From an uncultured Fibrobacter sp. (GTDB lineage Bacteria; Fibrobacterota; Fibrobacteria; Fibrobacterales; Fibrobacteraceae), in NCBI GenBank assembly GCA_934699585.1, contig CAKUWY010000018.1, positions 6,174 to 70,173 on the forward strand: a stretch of 64,000 bases of DNA, given 5' to 3'. The notes below the pieces were generated by a model, which was given only the letters and a program-made list of their open reading frames with translations, searched no databases and was not told where the DNA came from. This document shows, one piece after another, positions 7,592 to 15,012 of this stretch. Both the position numbers and the translations under genes were made by a program. Within the stretch, counting starts at the first letter, position 1. Each line of letters begins with the position of its first letter.

Positions 7592-7665
7592 TCGGAATAG
7601 CGAGATTCGAACTCACGACCTCTTGCTCCCGAAGCAAGCGCTCTACCAGGCTGAGCTATATTCCG
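7592..7665 (-). tRNA. tRNA-Pro (anticodon CGG)
   Basis: This is the only intact tRNA gene seen. On the minus strand the 7-bp acceptor stem is CGGAATA paired with TATTCCG. The D-arm is GCTCAGCCTGGTAGAGC, the anticodon stem CTTGC/GCAAG holds loop TTCGGGA (anticodon CGG, followed by G37 as usual for proline), and the T-arm is GTGAGTTCGAATCTCGC. The discriminator base is A and CCA is not encoded. Fragments of the same gene are repeated at 5737-5790 and 7835-7883. Confidence 0.95.
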
Positions 7666-7676
7666 GTTTTGTGGCT

Positions 7677-7684
7677 CAAAGATA
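7677..7684 (-). promoter_or_regulatory. Probable -10 box of tRNA-Pro
   Basis: TATCTTTG on the minus strand, 11 nt before the mature tRNA 5' end, identical to the box before hslO. Its presence at a tRNA gene, which has no start codon, shows the octamer is a promoter element and not a translation signal. Confidence 0.6.
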
Positions 7685-7726
7685 GTTAAAAAAGACGAAA
7701 AATTAAAGGTCAAATGCAAATTTTTT

Positions 7727-7883
7727 AGCGAGATGAGACAAAAACCTAACTTTGTTACGGTTTTTGCCCTACGGGTTAAGCCTTTGGCTTAATCTCTGAA
7801 TCGGCTGTATTCACTTTGTTCATCGCCGATTCAGTCGAACTCACGACCTCTTGCTCCCGAAGCAAGCGCTCTACCAGGCTGAG
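7727..7883. repeat. R1 repeat copy D with a 49-nt tRNA-Pro fragment
   Basis: TAGCGAGAT is followed by arms CAAAAACC (7739-7746) and GGTTTTTG (7759-7766), the TTAAGCC and GCCGATT hairpins, and then 7835-7883, identical to tRNA-Pro 7607-7655. Thus a tRNA-Pro-like sequence is split in its T-loop by about 100 bp of hairpins. Both acceptor sides are missing, so it is not a functional tRNA. Confidence 0.75.
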
Positions 7884-7911
7884 TTTATACCGTGTTAAAG
7901 GGTTAATGCGG

Positions 7912-8349
7912 TTATTTTTTCGTTTTTGGGGCGGGTTTTCCGATTTTCAGGATGCTGGAACCGGCATTCTCGATTTCGGTGCGGTAGAAAACCACCCGGT
8001 TTCGCCATTCGGAGCGGACCTTGCGGTCGATAATCTTCTTGACGTTGCCGTAGGCGGGGTTCCCGCCCCCGTGGATGACACGGAGCACGCTGAGGCCCGC
8101 GATGCTCATCTGGGACATGCGGCGTTCCACCGCCTCCGCCGCCTCGTCGGCGGTCATACCGTGGAGGTCGATCTCGTCTTCGGGTAGCGGTGTGCCCCAG
8201 GAGGCGGGATTCCGGACTTTTTTTCCCTTGAAAACTTTTTTCTCGGTCGGGATGTCGGCCTTCGCAGCATCCAGGACCTTGTCCTTGTCTTCCATATGGT
8301 GGTTCTTGATCCACTCCAGTTGGAAAAGTTCTTCTTCGTTGAAAGCCAT
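7912..8349 (-). CDS. Smr-domain protein
   Basis: The 145-aa protein has a Smr domain, as found at the C-terminus of MutS2 and in stand-alone nucleases. DLHG is at 61-64 and HGGGNP at 93-98, in place of the more common HGKG. Stand-alone Smr proteins may nick branched DNA or cut RNA on stalled ribosomes; which applies here is unknown. The ATG lies one base after the stop of the LpxL-like gene, so the two form an operon. Confidence 0.85.
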   Translation of the reverse strand: MAFNEEELFQLEWIKNHHMEDKDKVLDAAKADIPTEKKVFKGKKVRNPASWGTPLPEDEIDLHGMTADEAAEAVERRMSQMSIAGLSVLRVIHGGGNPAYGNVKKIIDRKVRSEWRNRVVFYRTEIENAGSSILKIGKPAPKTKK

Positions 8350-8350
8350 T

Positions 8351-9238
8351 TTATACCTTGAAGTTCTTGTGGTAGTTCCAGGTCCACTGCTCGGGGTGGT
8401 CCTCGATCCAGCGTTCCACGTCGGCGGCTATGGAGCTCACCAGCTCCGCCTCGCCTTCGGGAGAGGCGGCCATCTTGGGCGGGTAGTAGTGCTCGAACCG
8501 GATGACGTGCTCCCGGACTTTTTTCCCCTGCTTGACAACTGTTTCGCTGTAGGTGCTGAAGGTGACGATGCTTGCCCCCATCTGGTTTACCTTGACAGGG
8601 AGCCGCAAATAAAGGGTGTTCTTTTTCCCGAAAAGGGAGACGGTGTTGCCCTTGGTGTTACGGCCCTGGTCCACCACCATGGCAAGGATTCCCCGGGTCT
8701 TGAACAGGTTACGGATAAGGCTGGAGAGGGAATCGGGGTGGTATTCGGTGAGGTTCGGGTCGCTGCGCAGGTCTTCTAGGCACTTGCGCATGGCGGCATC
8801 TCCTGCAGAATCGGTAATGAGGTGTACCGGCTTGCCGTAACGGCAGAGAATCCGGTGCATGTTCTCGAAGGCGCCCTGGTGGATGCTCATGCCCACCACG
8901 GTTCCCTCCTTGGCGGCATCTTGCATGATGAATTCGTTCTCGAACCGGACCCGTGCCGTGGCAGAGGAAATCCGGGCCAGCAGGCGGTAGCTGTCGATGC
9001 CGTTCCAGTAGATGCTTTCGAACACGTCTTTGGGCGTGATCTTGTGTTTGCGTGTGGCATTCTTTCCGTAGAAGCCCGTTTCTTGCAGGAGCCGTTCCAC
9101 GCGGCCATAGGCCCGCTTGGTATGGAGAGCCTTGTAGATAGGGTACGCAATCTTGAACAGCAGCGCAAAGAAGGCGTCCGGCAACCGCAGCAACGCGTGA
9201 AGTGTAGCTTTGTATATGACGAATTTTGCCTTGAGCAT
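8351..9238 (-). CDS. LpxL/HtrB-family lipid A acyltransferase
   Basis: The 295-aa protein (from the ATG at 9238; a GTG 15 nt upstream is also possible) belongs to the LpxL/LpxM lysophospholipid acyltransferase family, which adds secondary acyl chains to lipid A at the inner membrane. The catalytic HxxxxE pair is seen in SIHQGAFEN (His120, Glu125). VVDQGRNTKG matches the family DQ block, and WTWNYHKNFK matches the C-terminal W...(H/R)(K/R) block. lpxB at 59333 supports a lipid A pathway. Substrate chain and position are unknown. Confidence 0.82.
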   Translation of the reverse strand: MLKAKFVIYKATLHALLRLPDAFFALLFKIAYPIYKALHTKRAYGRVERLLQETGFYGKNATRKHKITPKDVFESIYWNGIDSYRLLARISSATARVRFENEFIMQDAAKEGTVVGMSIHQGAFENMHRILCRYGKPVHLITDSAGDAAMRKCLEDLRSDPNLTEYHPDSLSSLIRNLFKTRGILAMVVDQGRNTKGNTVSLFGKKNTLYLRLPVKVNQMGASIVTFSTYSETVVKQGKKVREHVIRFEHYYPPKMAASPEGEAELVSSIAADVERWIEDHPEQWTWNYHKNFKV

Positions 9239-9302
9239 TTTAGAGCTTAGCACATAGAATGTTTAATTCCACATCACACACTTCACATTTCACATTAGTT
9301 TT

Positions 9303-10643
9303 TTATTCTTCGTCAAACTCCAAGATGCCGCGTCCGAACTCCCGCACGAACAGCCTGCGGGAAAGTCCTTCGCCGGCGTAACTGATGGTGGGCGAGATTT
9401 CGTAGAGCTTGTCTTCCTTGACTTCGACGTGGGCCTTCTTCAGCCATTCCTTGTGGAGGCGTCCGATCATGTTGCGGGCGGTCTTTGGCGAATCGTTTCC
9501 GTCGGCGTTCTTGACGGGGCTGAATTCTTCTTCGCGGACCACTCCGAAGGGAAGCATGGACCCCAGCAGCGGGAAAGCGTCAAAGAGGAACTGCTCGAAC
9601 TTGAAGCATTTCTCGATGCCGCAGACGGTCTTGCGGGCGGTGTGCCACGGGAGCCTGCTGGTCTGCAGCTTGCGGAGCCCTGCCAGCTTGAACAGGTGGA
9701 TGGCGATGTTTCCGCCGTCGAAGGTGAGGCTGCCGTCGGCGTTGGTCATGTCGCGGTAGTTCTCGGGAAGGTCGCTGTATTCCACCACGCCGGGCTTGCC
9801 GTTCTGCAGGGCGAATATGCCCACCTTCTCGTTTGGACCCGCCTTGGGCACCACCTTGGAGGCCGACATGCTCCGGCCTTCGCTGGCGAGAGCCCCGATG
9901 AATGCCGGGTCGCAAATGCGGCACAGCGCGTTATCTACGCTGTAGAGGAACACGTACTGCACACCCTTTTCTACAAGCCAGGCCAGAGTGCCGCTCTGTG
10001 CCAGGGCGCGGAAGCAGCCTCCGTTTCCGTCGGGAACAAGGGCCAGGCGGTTGTTCTCGTCCACCACGGCCCTGCCCTCGGGGGTGAGGGCGCAGATGGT
10101 ACCCTGCTCGAAAAAGCGGATGTTGTCCCGGTCCATGCCAAAAAACTTGTGCTCGGTAAAGAAGTTGACGGTAGCCTCGTGGTTCAGCGGGCTGGTCATG
10201 ATGCACCAGGGAATGGGGTGGCCCACCTGGGCAGACAGGTTTTGCAGGCGCTCGGCTTGCAGCTGGAATAAACTCTTGTGGCTGGGAAGTTCGATGTCGA
10301 ACATGCCCTTGGGTCCGTCGAAACCGAGACGTGAACCCTGTCCGCCCGCCACCAGGAAGGCGGCCACCTGTCCTTTCTGGAGCAGGATTTCGCCGGTCTC
10401 CTTCCAGTATTCGTACCGCAGGTCGTCAGCGGCAATCTTGAAGGGCATAGGCTTCAGATCGGCGGAGACGTTGTCTTCAAGAGAGGCGGCGGACTTTTCG
10501 GCGTAAAGGGCCTTCAGTTCTTCCCAGTCCTGGCTCAAGATATCGCGTTCCAGGAGGGTGCGGGCTTCGCCGCTCAACGATTCAAGGCGGGCGGCCAGTT
10601 CGCTTTGGCCTGCCGCGTTCAACTTGCTGACTATGTCGTTCAT
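9303..10643 (-). CDS. UDPGP-family UDP-sugar pyrophosphorylase
   Basis: The 446-aa enzyme of the eukaryote-like UDPGP/UAP family makes UDP-sugars from UTP and sugar 1-phosphate. The nucleotide-binding motif is LVAGGQGSRLGFDGPKG (98-114), and a GNGG block (VPDGNGGCFRAL) follows. Whether the substrate is glucose 1-phosphate or N-acetylglucosamine 1-phosphate cannot be decided; the layout is closer to UAP-type proteins. The ATG at 10643 is chosen because further upstream the frame runs into R2 repeat. Product would feed peptidoglycan, lipid A or surface sugars made by neighbours. Confidence 0.8.
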   Translation of the reverse strand: MNDIVSKLNAAGQSELAARLESLSGEARTLLERDILSQDWEELKALYAEKSAASLEDNVSADLKPMPFKIAADDLRYEYWKETGEILLQKGQVAAFLVAGGQGSRLGFDGPKGMFDIELPSHKSLFQLQAERLQNLSAQVGHPIPWCIMTSPLNHEATVNFFTEHKFFGMDRDNIRFFEQGTICALTPEGRAVVDENNRLALVPDGNGGCFRALAQSGTLAWLVEKGVQYVFLYSVDNALCRICDPAFIGALASEGRSMSASKVVPKAGPNEKVGIFALQNGKPGVVEYSDLPENYRDMTNADGSLTFDGGNIAIHLFKLAGLRKLQTSRLPWHTARKTVCGIEKCFKFEQFLFDAFPLLGSMLPFGVVREEEFSPVKNADGNDSPKTARNMIGRLHKEWLKKAHVEVKEDKLYEISPTISYAGEGLSRRLFVREFGRGILEFDEE

Positions 10644-10659
10644 TTGAGACTCTTGAAAT

Positions 10660-10832
10660 TTTTGAATTTTAAATTCTGGTTCCGGGGTTTTAGGGGCAAA
10701 GCCCCTAGGAGAGAGGGTAGGCAAAGACTTGCCCTGGATTTTTTGACTCCACTTTGTTTCGCTCAGAATGACACATTGTTTGTTTCAGAGTGACAGAAGG
10801 GGCAAGGCTTTGACGAGGGGGAGGCTTCCCCC
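10660..10832. repeat. R2 repeat with related hairpins
   Basis: The gap upstream of the UDPGP gene holds TTAGGGGCAAAGCCCCTAGG, GAGAGGGTAGGC, a CACTTTGTTTCGCTCAGAATGACAC block and finally GAGGGGGAGGCTTCCCCCC. No coding signal beyond read-through of the adjacent frame. Confidence 0.6.
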
Positions 10833-11978
10833 CTACCTAATTCCAAAAAACACGACCATGCTGAAGATGAGGGCGAAGATGCTCACCAGGTGCATACGCC
10901 ACACGATCTTGGAGTTCATCAGGGGCTTGTTTGCGAACTTGCCGTCCCATTTCTTTTGGTAGTGGTGGTGCAGCGGCGCACAGAGGAACAGGCGCTTGCC
11001 GGTGCCGGTGGTCTTGCGGGTGAACTTGAACCACAGAATCTGCAACAGCACAGAGAAGGCCTCGGCGATGATGATGATGCACACGATAGGCAAGAACAGC
11101 CCCGCTTGCACCAAGATGAACATGATGCCGATGGCGGCGCCAAAGCCTACGGAACCCGCATCGCCCATGTAGATTTCGGCAGGGGGACTGTTGAACCACA
11201 GGTAGGCAAGGAGGGCTCCCGCGATGGCGGTGGCGATGGGGAAAAGTTCGTCGCAGCCCGGCAGGTAAGGCACGCTCAGGTACTGACTGAAAATGAAGTT
11301 GCCGCTCACGTAGGCCACGAGGCCTACGAACACCATGCTGGTAAGAATCGGCACCGAAACGAGGCTGTCCAGGCCGTCGGTGAAGTTGGTTCCGTTGGCA
11401 GAGGCCGCAATCACAAAGGTCATGAAGCCCACGAAGGCCCAGTTAGGCAGGGAAATCTGGAAGACGTCGATGGGGCAGAAGGGGATAGTCAGGTTGCCCT
11501 TAAGTTCGGGAATGAACTTGTAGCAGATGATAGCCACCACGAGGCTAAAGAGAAAGTAGAGGAACAGGCGAAGGCTGCTAGAAATACCATCGGCCTTTTC
11601 CATGTAATCGGCTGCCTTGAGCTTGCCCAGCTTGATAAGGCGCTTGGCCTTGACTTTGGCAATGTCGTCGATGGCGCCCACGGCAGAGAATGCCGCCAGA
11701 ATAACCAGGGTGGAAATGCTGTAGCCGTTCATCTTGCAGACCAGGAGCGAGACGACCTCGACGACGATTACCAGAAGGAGACCGCCCATGATAGGAGGGC
11801 TCTTGGCTCCGTCCTTGTCAAAGTCGGAGGTGGCGTCAAGGCGCTGGAGCTTGCGGATGTAGACCGGCATGAGGCACATGACTAAGACGATGGAGAGCAT
11901 GGCGGCGACACCTGCGCGGAACAGACGGCCGTCGAAAAGGTCAATGCTGGTAATGTGATAGAGCCAATGGCAGAGCAT
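10833..11978 (-). CDS. mraY: Phospho-N-acetylmuramoyl-pentapeptide transferase
   Basis: The 381-aa integral membrane enzyme attaches UDP-MurNAc-pentapeptide to undecaprenyl phosphate, forming lipid I. Diagnostic motifs are DDIAKVK, NGTNFTDGLDSL, AEIYMGDAGSVGFG and HHHYQKKW, between about ten membrane helices. It is not inside a mur-fts cluster here; its neighbours are repeats and the UDPGP gene. The C-terminus runs into the start of R2 repeat. The call is secure. Confidence 0.95.
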   Translation of the reverse strand: MLCHWLYHITSIDLFDGRLFRAGVAAMLSIVLVMCLMPVYIRKLQRLDATSDFDKDGAKSPPIMGGLLLVIVVEVVSLLVCKMNGYSISTLVILAAFSAVGAIDDIAKVKAKRLIKLGKLKAADYMEKADGISSSLRLFLYFLFSLVVAIICYKFIPELKGNLTIPFCPIDVFQISLPNWAFVGFMTFVIAASANGTNFTDGLDSLVSVPILTSMVFVGLVAYVSGNFIFSQYLSVPYLPGCDELFPIATAIAGALLAYLWFNSPPAEIYMGDAGSVGFGAAIGIMFILVQAGLFLPIVCIIIIAEAFSVLLQILWFKFTRKTTGTGKRLFLCAPLHHHYQKKWDGKFANKPLMNSKIVWRMHLVSIFALIFSMVVFFGIR

Positions 11979-12149
11979 AGTAGTTGATAGTGGCTAGGAT
12001 CTAGGAACTAGAGGTTTGAGTCGAAAAGGTTTGTTCAGTCATGTCCGCGAAGGCGGACATCTCCCTTATGTTGAATCGTCAGACAAGAGAAAAATAAAAT
12101 AATGTAGTGGCGTTGGCTCGGGTTATCTAAAATTTCTACATTATAGATC

Positions 12150-12587
12150 ATGAGCGAACTGCATATCAACTGCCCCCATTGCGGGTCTTCTTTCCAGGTC
12201 ATGGTGAAGGGCGAGCCTTCTAGCATGATGGTGTTTTCTTGCGTCAGGTGCAAGACCCCGCTGATGTATTACGGGGGAGAAACCGCCGAACTGGACCGTG
12301 AAGAGTTTGTAGGGCTTCGCAAGCGGCTTTCCAAGGTGCTGGACGTGGTCATCAGCAATGACGCCTCGGTGAAGGAGGTGGCGGATTCCCTGCGCAGCAT
12401 GGTGGATGCCTCCAACGCCATCGCAGAGGAACGGGCGGAGCGTCAGGACGCAAGCGGTGCAGTCAGCGGACGGCGCGGAGCCAGTGCGGAAAATCGCAGA
12501 ACTCCGGCGATATCCGACGAGGCCCTGGAAAAGTTGCAGAAAGACCTTGCCGAGATGGATGCCGAAAAGTTCCTGGAAAGCTTGTAG
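12150..12587 (+). CDS. Small zinc-ribbon protein
   Basis: The 145-aa protein starts with a zinc ribbon: Cys8 and Cys11 (CPHC), then Cys31 and Cys34 (CVRC). A helical, charged C-terminus follows, ending EALEKLQKDLAEMDAEKFLESL and predicted to be coiled or helical. No specific family is recognised. A possible promoter, TACATTATAG, lies about 6 nt before the ATG. The region around residues 95-115 is Arg/Ala-rich and low in complexity. Confidence 0.7.
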   Translation: MSELHINCPHCGSSFQVMVKGEPSSMMVFSCVRCKTPLMYYGGETAELDREEFVGLRKRLSKVLDVVISNDASVKEVADSLRSMVDASNAIAEERAERQDASGAVSGRRGASAENRRTPAISDEALEKLQKDLAEMDAEKFLESL

Positions 12588-12613
12588 CCCAAGTCCACTT
12601 ACCGCTGTTTTTT

Positions 12614-13282
12614 ATGCTTGAATTTTTCATTGCCGCCATCGTTGTCGCCCTCGCTCCCGGGCCGGATAATTTGTTCGTGCTGGCCCAGAGCGCTACTCAC
12701 GGAGCCAAGGCCGGATTTTGCATTATTTGCGGACTGTGTACGGGAATCCTGGTGCAGACGGGACTTTTGGTGGTGGGCGTGTCCGCCCTGATTGCCGCAA
12801 GCCCTGTGGCGTTTTTCGTGATCCAATGCTTGGGCGCTGCCTACCTGGTGTATCTGGCCTACAAAAGCTTTCAGGTGCGGGCGGGAACGGTAGTGTTGGA
12901 CGCTACTGCCGCGGAACGTCATCCTGAACCCCGTAGGGGTGAAGGATCCAGTCCCGAGGGCCCTGGTTCATCATCCCTTTCGGCCCGCAGGCTCTACTTG
13001 CGGGGCATCATCATGAACCTCACGAACCCGAAGGCGATACTTTTCGCGCTGTCGTTTATCCCGCCTGCGGTAAAGATGGACAGCCCCTTGAGCCCGTCGG
13101 TCCAGATGTTGATTCTCGGGTCGGAATTCGTGGTGGCCACCTTCATCGTGTTCGGAACGGTTGCACTTTTGGCGGGTGCGGTCAAGAGGTTCATGCTGAA
13201 CAGCCCCAAGGCGAACCGCAACCTGAACTGGTTCTCCGGTGCGGTATTCCTGTTCATGGCCGTCGCGCTGTTTGCGCTGTAG
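12614..13282 (+). CDS. LysE/RhtB-family amino acid exporter with a repeat-derived insertion
   Basis: The 222-aa inner-membrane protein begins with the family signature APGPDNLFVLAQSATHGAKAG and has six hydrophobic segments. It probably exports an amino acid or derivative. Residues about 102-122 (RHPEPRRGEGSS and following) form a hydrophilic loop that family members lack. Its DNA (12917-12975) is an R3 hairpin unit in frame. The loop falls between membrane segments 3 and 4, in the normally variable cytoplasmic loop, so the protein may still work. Confidence 0.82.
   Translation: MLEFFIAAIVVALAPGPDNLFVLAQSATHGAKAGFCIICGLCTGILVQTGLLVVGVSALIAASPVAFFVIQCLGAAYLVYLAYKSFQVRAGTVVLDATAAERHPEPRRGEGSSPEGPGSSSLSARRLYLRGIIMNLTNPKAILFALSFIPPAVKMDSPLSPSVQMLILGSEFVVATFIVFGTVALLAGAVKRFMLNSPKANRNLNWFSGAVFLFMAVALFAL
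12917..12975. repeat. R3 unit embedded in the LysE-family gene
   Basis: CGTCATCCTGA, then stem ACCCC-gta-GGGGT, then GAAGGATCCAGTCCCGAGG. The related intergenic unit at 23191 has GTCATTCCGA, a CCCTGAA/TTTCAGGG stem and GGAATCCAGGCCCGAGG. The stem bases differ but pair in each copy. Confidence 0.75.
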
Positions 13283-13294
13283 CCGTTGGCGTTT

Positions 13295-14866
13295 TTAATC
13301 GCCCAGCAGGTGGAAATTCAAGTACAGGGTGTAGGCGTGGATCCTGCGGGACATGGGTTCGGCGATTTCAGAGGAATAAGCGGCCATCTTGAGGTAGGTG
13401 TCTAGACGGTAGCCGATACCCATCCAGTTTAGCAGCCTGTATTCAAGGGCGGTCTTGTTGCTAAGCAGAAAGTCCCAGCCGGTTACGCCATAATCAGGGG
13501 TGGTTCCTTCGATGGTTTTCATGGCGACGAGGGCTGTCTTGCTGAAGAGTTTCCATTTTTTCTTGTAAAGGGTTTCCAGGGTGAGGCTGTATTTTATGCC
13601 GGAATTGTATTGGTAGCTGTCCTTGTCCGGATGGTAGTCAGGATTGAATTCCTGGATGATGTCGTCGTAACCCATGTCGGCAGAACCCAGCATAATCCAG
13701 TAGAGTTGGTTGATGACGCGGAAACGCACACTGGGGGTGAGCCAAAGCGCGATATCCATTGCGCCTCCCAAAGACAGGGTGCTGACAGTCGCGAAATCCC
13801 CGTAAAAGGTATCGTAGTCAAGGTTGATGGAAAAGTCCAGCCAGTGACCACGCCCGTGGATGCCCCGGTTGATAAGCTTTCCCATGACATCCAACTGTAG
13901 CACGGCCCCTTCGAAGCCACCTTCGCTCATGAATTCGGCCTGAAAATAATCAAAGGGGCGCTTGACCCTTGAGTATGGCTTTCCGTATTCCAGGGATATG
14001 TCAAGGATGCCGTGACGGTCATTCCATTTGGCGTCAACCTCATCGGAATTCTTGCCACCCATGCGGTAGACGGAACCGAATCGGGACCCCATGCCTGTGG
14101 CGATAGCGAGTTCAATGGGAACCCAGCCTGTGTAAAAGTCCCGGTTGCCGAAGGCCTTCCGTTGGACATAGCCGGCAGGCTCAAGTACGAATGCGGCCAG
14201 CTGCCTGTACCAGGGGGCGCCAGGCCTGTTGTAGGCTGCACGCGAAAGCCTGTAAAGAGCTTCGCCAAATACGGAGCCCGCGATGGATGTAGAGATAAGG
14301 TCGTTGGGAGCGGGATATTCCGTTTCGCAGAACATTTCCCAGGTGGAACTGCCAAGAGCGGCAAACAGTAGGCTTGAGTAGAATCCGTAGCCGCCACCTC
14401 TTGCGGCGGCATAGTACATGGAACCCTGGTAGGGATGTCCGTAAAAGTTGATGGCCCAATGGTTGTGGTCCCATTTCCAGCCTTCGCGGAAGTTTCTTTT
14501 CCAGTAGCTTGGTCCGGTGTGGGCGTAGTTCTTGTCAAGGACGTAATAATCAAACGACCATACGAGTGCGTTTTGGCCTAGAACTTCTGCAGATACGATT
14601 AGAGGGTTTACATGGGTGCCGTAAAGGCTGTCCTTGGGCACGACAAGGGTGTCTTTTTCCCGTTCCGTAATGACGGAGTCGCCCAATACGGCGGTGCGCA
14701 GAATCTTTGCCTCTTCGATACTGAAAACGGCATTTTCGTCTCTCAATTTTTCCCGGAGGGAGTCTGGAATGGCCGCGATTTTTGCCGAGTCGATTTGCTG
14801 TGCGAATAGGGCTCCGCTAAGAGCGAGAATCGTTGCGGCAAATTTTGGGAAGCGTCCTAAAGGCAT
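13295..14866 (-). CDS. DUF3943-type outer-membrane protein
   Basis: The 523-aa protein has an N-terminal signal peptide (cleavage after about ALFA). A central region resembles DUF3943: WKWDHNHWAINFYGHPYQGS, then MYYAAARGGGYGFYSS and a GSSTWEMFCE block. The rest is rich in aromatic, strand-like segments and ends in YLNFHLLGD, consistent with an outer-membrane barrel. Function is unknown. It lies downstream of gatA on the same strand, separated by a T-rich gap, and probably has its own promoter. Confidence 0.7.
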   Translation of the reverse strand: MPLGRFPKFAATILALSGALFAQQIDSAKIAAIPDSLREKLRDENAVFSIEEAKILRTAVLGDSVITEREKDTLVVPKDSLYGTHVNPLIVSAEVLGQNALVWSFDYYVLDKNYAHTGPSYWKRNFREGWKWDHNHWAINFYGHPYQGSMYYAAARGGGYGFYSSLLFAALGSSTWEMFCETEYPAPNDLISTSIAGSVFGEALYRLSRAAYNRPGAPWYRQLAAFVLEPAGYVQRKAFGNRDFYTGWVPIELAIATGMGSRFGSVYRMGGKNSDEVDAKWNDRHGILDISLEYGKPYSRVKRPFDYFQAEFMSEGGFEGAVLQLDVMGKLINRGIHGRGHWLDFSINLDYDTFYGDFATVSTLSLGGAMDIALWLTPSVRFRVINQLYWIMLGSADMGYDDIIQEFNPDYHPDKDSYQYNSGIKYSLTLETLYKKKWKLFSKTALVAMKTIEGTTPDYGVTGWDFLLSNKTALEYRLLNWMGIGYRLDTYLKMAAYSSEIAEPMSRRIHAYTLYLNFHLLGD

Positions 14867-15012
14867 TCTTAATATTTAAAAAAGAGTGAACTTTGTTTCA
14901 AGATGGACGGCTTGGTTTTCCGACAAAGCGTTTTTTTGCCAAGACGAAAAAAAAGACTTGCTCTGGAGAACAAATCCTTTGGTAACAAACAAAGTCCTGT
15001 CTTTTTTTGGCG

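Noticed and set aside
7835..7887. Third tRNA-Pro gene
   Set aside because: Only 49 nt match, with neither acceptor side and a split T-arm. It is part of R1 copy D.
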